Assembly (NCBI GenBank): GCA_947623765.1
Contig: CANQIG010000009.1
Span: 1-19,658 of the forward strand
Direction: 5' to 3'
DNA from: an uncultured Clostridia bacterium
GTDB lineage: Bacteria; Bacillota; Clostridia; Oscillospirales; Acutalibacteraceae
Length of the DNA stretch: 19,658 nt
The notes under the pieces are model-generated. The model ran no database searches, was not told where the DNA came from, and saw nothing but the letters and a program-made list of their open reading frames with translations. Below, piece by piece: positions 19,649-19,658 of the stretch (position 1 is the stretch's first letter; every line of letters starts with the position of its first letter). A program made the translations under genes and the position numbers.

Positions 19649-19658
19649 GTTTTGTACG

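Noticed and set aside
19492..19658. An open frame from ATG 19492 (behind AGAGGAGGG) running off the right edge
   Set aside because: The spacing to AGGAGG is only about 2 bases, and the frame runs straight through a strong sigma-A promoter and the leader hairpin, so it is more likely chance. A longer sequence would settle it.

Overview
The window looks like a piece of chromosome from a high-GC, spore-forming member of the Clostridia, most likely the Oscillospirales/Ruminococcaceae side of the Firmicutes. The reasons are an alpha/beta-type small acid-soluble spore protein behind a sigma-G-like promoter, a BofC-type protein, AGGAGG ribosome binding sites, Firmicutes-type gene families (the HTH-ACT UPF0735 family, monofunctional two-subunit aspartokinase, YcxB-like and YhfC-like membrane proteins) and a BceRS/BcrAB-like response regulator-ABC-kinase cluster. 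No tRNA, rRNA, CRISPR, transposase or prophage gene was seen. This taxonomic placement is inference.

Layout. 1-352: the 3' end of a dihydrolipoamide dehydrogenase gene. 434-1188: a spore block with an SASP gene (+) and a BofC-like gene (-), converging on a shared hairpin terminator. 1350-3869: a bifunctional class A penicillin-binding protein. 4004-7931: an aspartate-family operon (HTH-ACT protein, homoserine dehydrogenase, homoserine kinase, aspartokinase). The aspartokinase gene carries an internal Shine-Dalgarno and GTG that would make a separate ACT-only subunit. 8089-8292: a 67-residue protein of unknown function. 8356-9627 (-): a multi-pass GT-C-like membrane protein. 9849-13360: a signal-peptide/YcxB-like membrane protein, an overlapping MTA/SAH nucleosidase, a GH27 alpha-galactosidase-type enzyme and a stop-start-coupled 67-residue four-cysteine protein.

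13361-13915 is gene-free and made of repeats. It is followed by a cyclase-family hydrolase overlapping a YhfC-like intramembrane protease (13929-15360). On the minus strand from 18862 down to 15432 lies response regulator, ABC ATPase, ABC-2 permease, histidine kinase, ending at a strong hairpin terminator. This is most likely a detoxification or envelope-stress module. 18863-19480 is a second gene-free repeat block, and the window closes with a strong outward sigma-A promoter and a GNRA-loop hairpin leading into a gene beyond the edge.

The most unusual content is the repeat system. Two intergenic blocks about 5 kb apart, in opposite chromosomal orientations, share a mosaic of GC-rich modules (141-bp and 240-bp tandem periods, both multiples of three) and end in the same AT-rich palindrome, CTTTTCTT-TC-AAGAAAAG or its complement, a few bases before the Shine-Dalgarno of the next gene. 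The polarity relative to the downstream gene is the same in both. Other points worth checking are the internal start in lysC, the ABC ATPase that has ACG where its start codon should be, and four helically phased TCTTT repeats upstream of that ATPase.
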